Shown: positions 62,583-64,000 of the stretch, in pieces
How the letters are laid out: each line of letters starts with the position of its first letter
Numbering within the stretch: the first letter of the stretch is position 1
Origin: Rhynchonema sp. JSB1_4
Lineage: Eukaryota > Nematoda > Chromadorea > Monhysterida > Xyalidae
Reading direction: 5' to 3'
DNA length: 64,000 nucleotides
Assembly (NCBI GenBank): GCA_030248065.1
Contig: JASAMV010006792.1
Location: forward strand, 20,827 to 84,826
Notes under the pieces: model-generated
Told to the model about the DNA's origin: nothing
The model's database searches: none
Seen by the model: only the letters and a program-made list of their open reading frames with translations
Made by a program: the position numbers and the translations under genes

Positions 62583-62675
62583 GGAATCAGCATCCACTTT
62601 GCCCAAATAGCCGCATTCCCAGTTTTGTACCATGTTGCCTGGCTTGATGTCACTGTTATCTTCATAGCTCTTCTG
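62583..62675 (-). CDS. Unidentified candidate exon
   Basis: Between a TGTGCAG acceptor and a GTAAGT donor, one frame reads QKSYEDNSDIKPGNMVQNWE, then CGYLGKVDADS. A second frame is also open, so the frame is not certain. Confidence 0.3.
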
Positions 62676-62862
62676 CTGCACACCCAATAGCCAGAGGGAA
62701 GCCATAGAAAAGTCTTAAATGGGGCTGGGCCAAGTTTGATGGTTTGGGCAACCCCACGACTGCGTGTGCACTATGACAAAGACGAAGGCTATATTTGAGC
62801 ATGGACTAACTTCGACACACGAGGAGTTTTTGTTCCCATACGTAAACATCAGAGGAACTTAC

Positions 62863-63060
62863 CGAATAAAAGAGTGAAGAATAAAGCCTTCATTATCCAG
62901 AGCGCCAAAACCCGCCGGCTCATCTTTTGTCATTATGCAAAAACAATCTGCATACATACGCATAAAATTTGTGTGTTCCATGAGCAGAAGCCAGCCTGTT
63001 TCCTCCGTGCATTTTAGCTTTTCACGTGTGGCAGCAGCTTGCCTTTTTGCACACATTTTT
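62863..63060 (-). CDS. Unidentified candidate first or internal exon
   Basis: Reads KCTEETGWLLLMEHTNFMRM, then YADCFCIMTKDEPAGFGALD, up to a good GTAAGT donor. Its end phase does not match the favoured frame of the next candidate exon, so the chain is provisional. No signal peptide or domain recognised. Confidence 0.3.
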
Positions 63061-63557
63061 TCGATAATGTGACATTTTCAGACAGTATCTGGCATCACAA
63101 TAATTGTACTTCGTTCAGTCCACCCATCCGCTCATGAGATGCCCAGTTACAACTAGGTACATAACAGGGCAGTGTTTGTTGATGAAAGTGAAAAACGAAT
63201 GTAAAAGAAATTAATACACAATTTGTCTCTTTCTGTAATTTACCTACTTATTTTGAGGCCTAAGATTAAGTCGCCGTTTGGGAGAGCTTAAGCCTAGCCT
63301 AAAAGTAAGTCAGGGAGTTACAAAAAAGACACAAATGTGTCCAGTCCATGAATTTCTCTTCCATTCGTTTTTACTCATGTTAGCTAGCTTTTCCGCCTAT
63401 CTCGTGCGCATTGCGGTTCTTGCCGACAAATGTGTCACTTTGCTGAATAAAAAATTACTGTAAACTTTCTCTTGTTTTTGAAGTAAGAGAAACACGTAGA
63501 ACAGCGACAGGGCGTCTCATGAGCTAATGGATGGACTAAACATACCACTCACTGCTT

Positions 63558-63721
63558 ACTTACACACAAATAGCTGCTAGTGTTCTGTGTCCAATATGAT
63601 ATCAGATCAAGTGACGTCAACAAATTGGCCGGCCCTCGCGCGCTTGCTTCAAGACCCAGATTAGACGGTTTTGTTTGTTTCTTAATCGGTCATATTTATT
63701 TACATGCAACAGTTGCCTGAC
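63558..63721. repeat. Inverted repeat arm, partner of 60023-60186
   Basis: Complement of 60023-60186 with a few substitutions (for example GGCCGGCCCTCGCG versus GGCCTGCCCTCGCG). It leads directly into the truncated transposon at 63722. Confidence 0.9.
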
Positions 63722-63967
63722 CATGGGTTGGGCAAAAAAAACGACGGCGTTTTTTCTTAAAAAAACGACGTTTTTTTTAAAAAAAAACGCCTGGGTCGTG
63801 TTTGGTTTTTTTTTTTTACGGAATTTCCGTGATTTTACCTGTTTTTTCAGGGAAAGTACCCTGAACATCCAGGGACATCAATTTTTTTTCCAAATTTTTT
63901 CTAAAAATTTTAGAACAATTTTTACTTGTCGAGATACGTCGATATACGGAGTTTGATTTTCAATGAT
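63722..63967. mobile_element. Truncated hAT-like MITE, CAGGGTTGGGC subfamily (copy F)
   Basis: Starts CATGGGTTGGGCAAAAAAAA and follows copy C/D to about GATTTTCAATGATGAC. It then switches to sequence matching the start of the 61991 ORF instead of the rest of the element. Confidence 0.85.
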
Positions 63968-64000
63968 GACGGATGGCCGACCGTGCGTGGGTGACGATTC

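Overview
This window is from a eukaryotic nuclear genome, almost certainly an invertebrate animal. The genes are split by GT-AG introns. They encode animal-type proteins: a filamin, the replication adaptor WDHD1/AND-1/Ctf4, a globin with long extensions, chymotrypsin-fold serine proteases, and two small Pmp3/UPF0057 membrane proteins. Pmp3 proteins occur in nematodes and some other invertebrates and are absent from vertebrates, and the globin layout also fits a nematode or other ecdysozoan. The species cannot be named from the sequence. There is no operon structure and no bacterial signal.

Layout. Positions 1-1623 (+) hold the 3' end of a filamin-family gene with a Gly/Pro-rich tail. Positions 23279-6759 (-) hold a 19-exon WDHD1 gene. 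Its introns are packed with inverted-repeat transposons, including a nested cluster of hAT-like MITEs at 19.2-22.7 kb. Positions 29139-32632 (+) encode a 7-exon globin with both haem-pocket histidines and a long Ser-rich C-terminal tail. Positions 36841-37402 (+) are a two-exon Pmp3 gene, and 53644-53426 (-) is the second exon of a paralogue. Positions 44250-39975 (-) are a trypsin-like protease with an intact catalytic triad. Positions 50228-49583 (-) are a partial paralogue whose catalytic His codon reads Lys. Between the two protease units lies a near-perfect 4.8 kb palindrome (44514-49323). The 60.3-64 kb region has a short collagen-like/Pro-rich exon, an unidentified minus-strand candidate gene, and an inverted duplication reaching the window edge.

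Mobile elements dominate the rest. At least two hAT-like MITE families are supported by exact 8-bp target-site duplications. There are also a TTAA-flanked element, a TA-flanked element, a ~1.5 kb foldback element with a 10-bp duplication, and several smaller inverted-repeat families.

The genes do unrelated jobs (actin crosslinking, replisome scaffolding, haem binding, proteolysis, membrane proteolipid), so no shared pathway is implied. The least explained signals are the large palindrome between protease copies, the His-to-Lys protease paralogue, and a roughly tenfold excess of the octamer TGAAACAT/ATGTTTCA across the window, often as inverted pairs. All exon ends were read by eye from splice consensus and homology, and could shift by a few bases.
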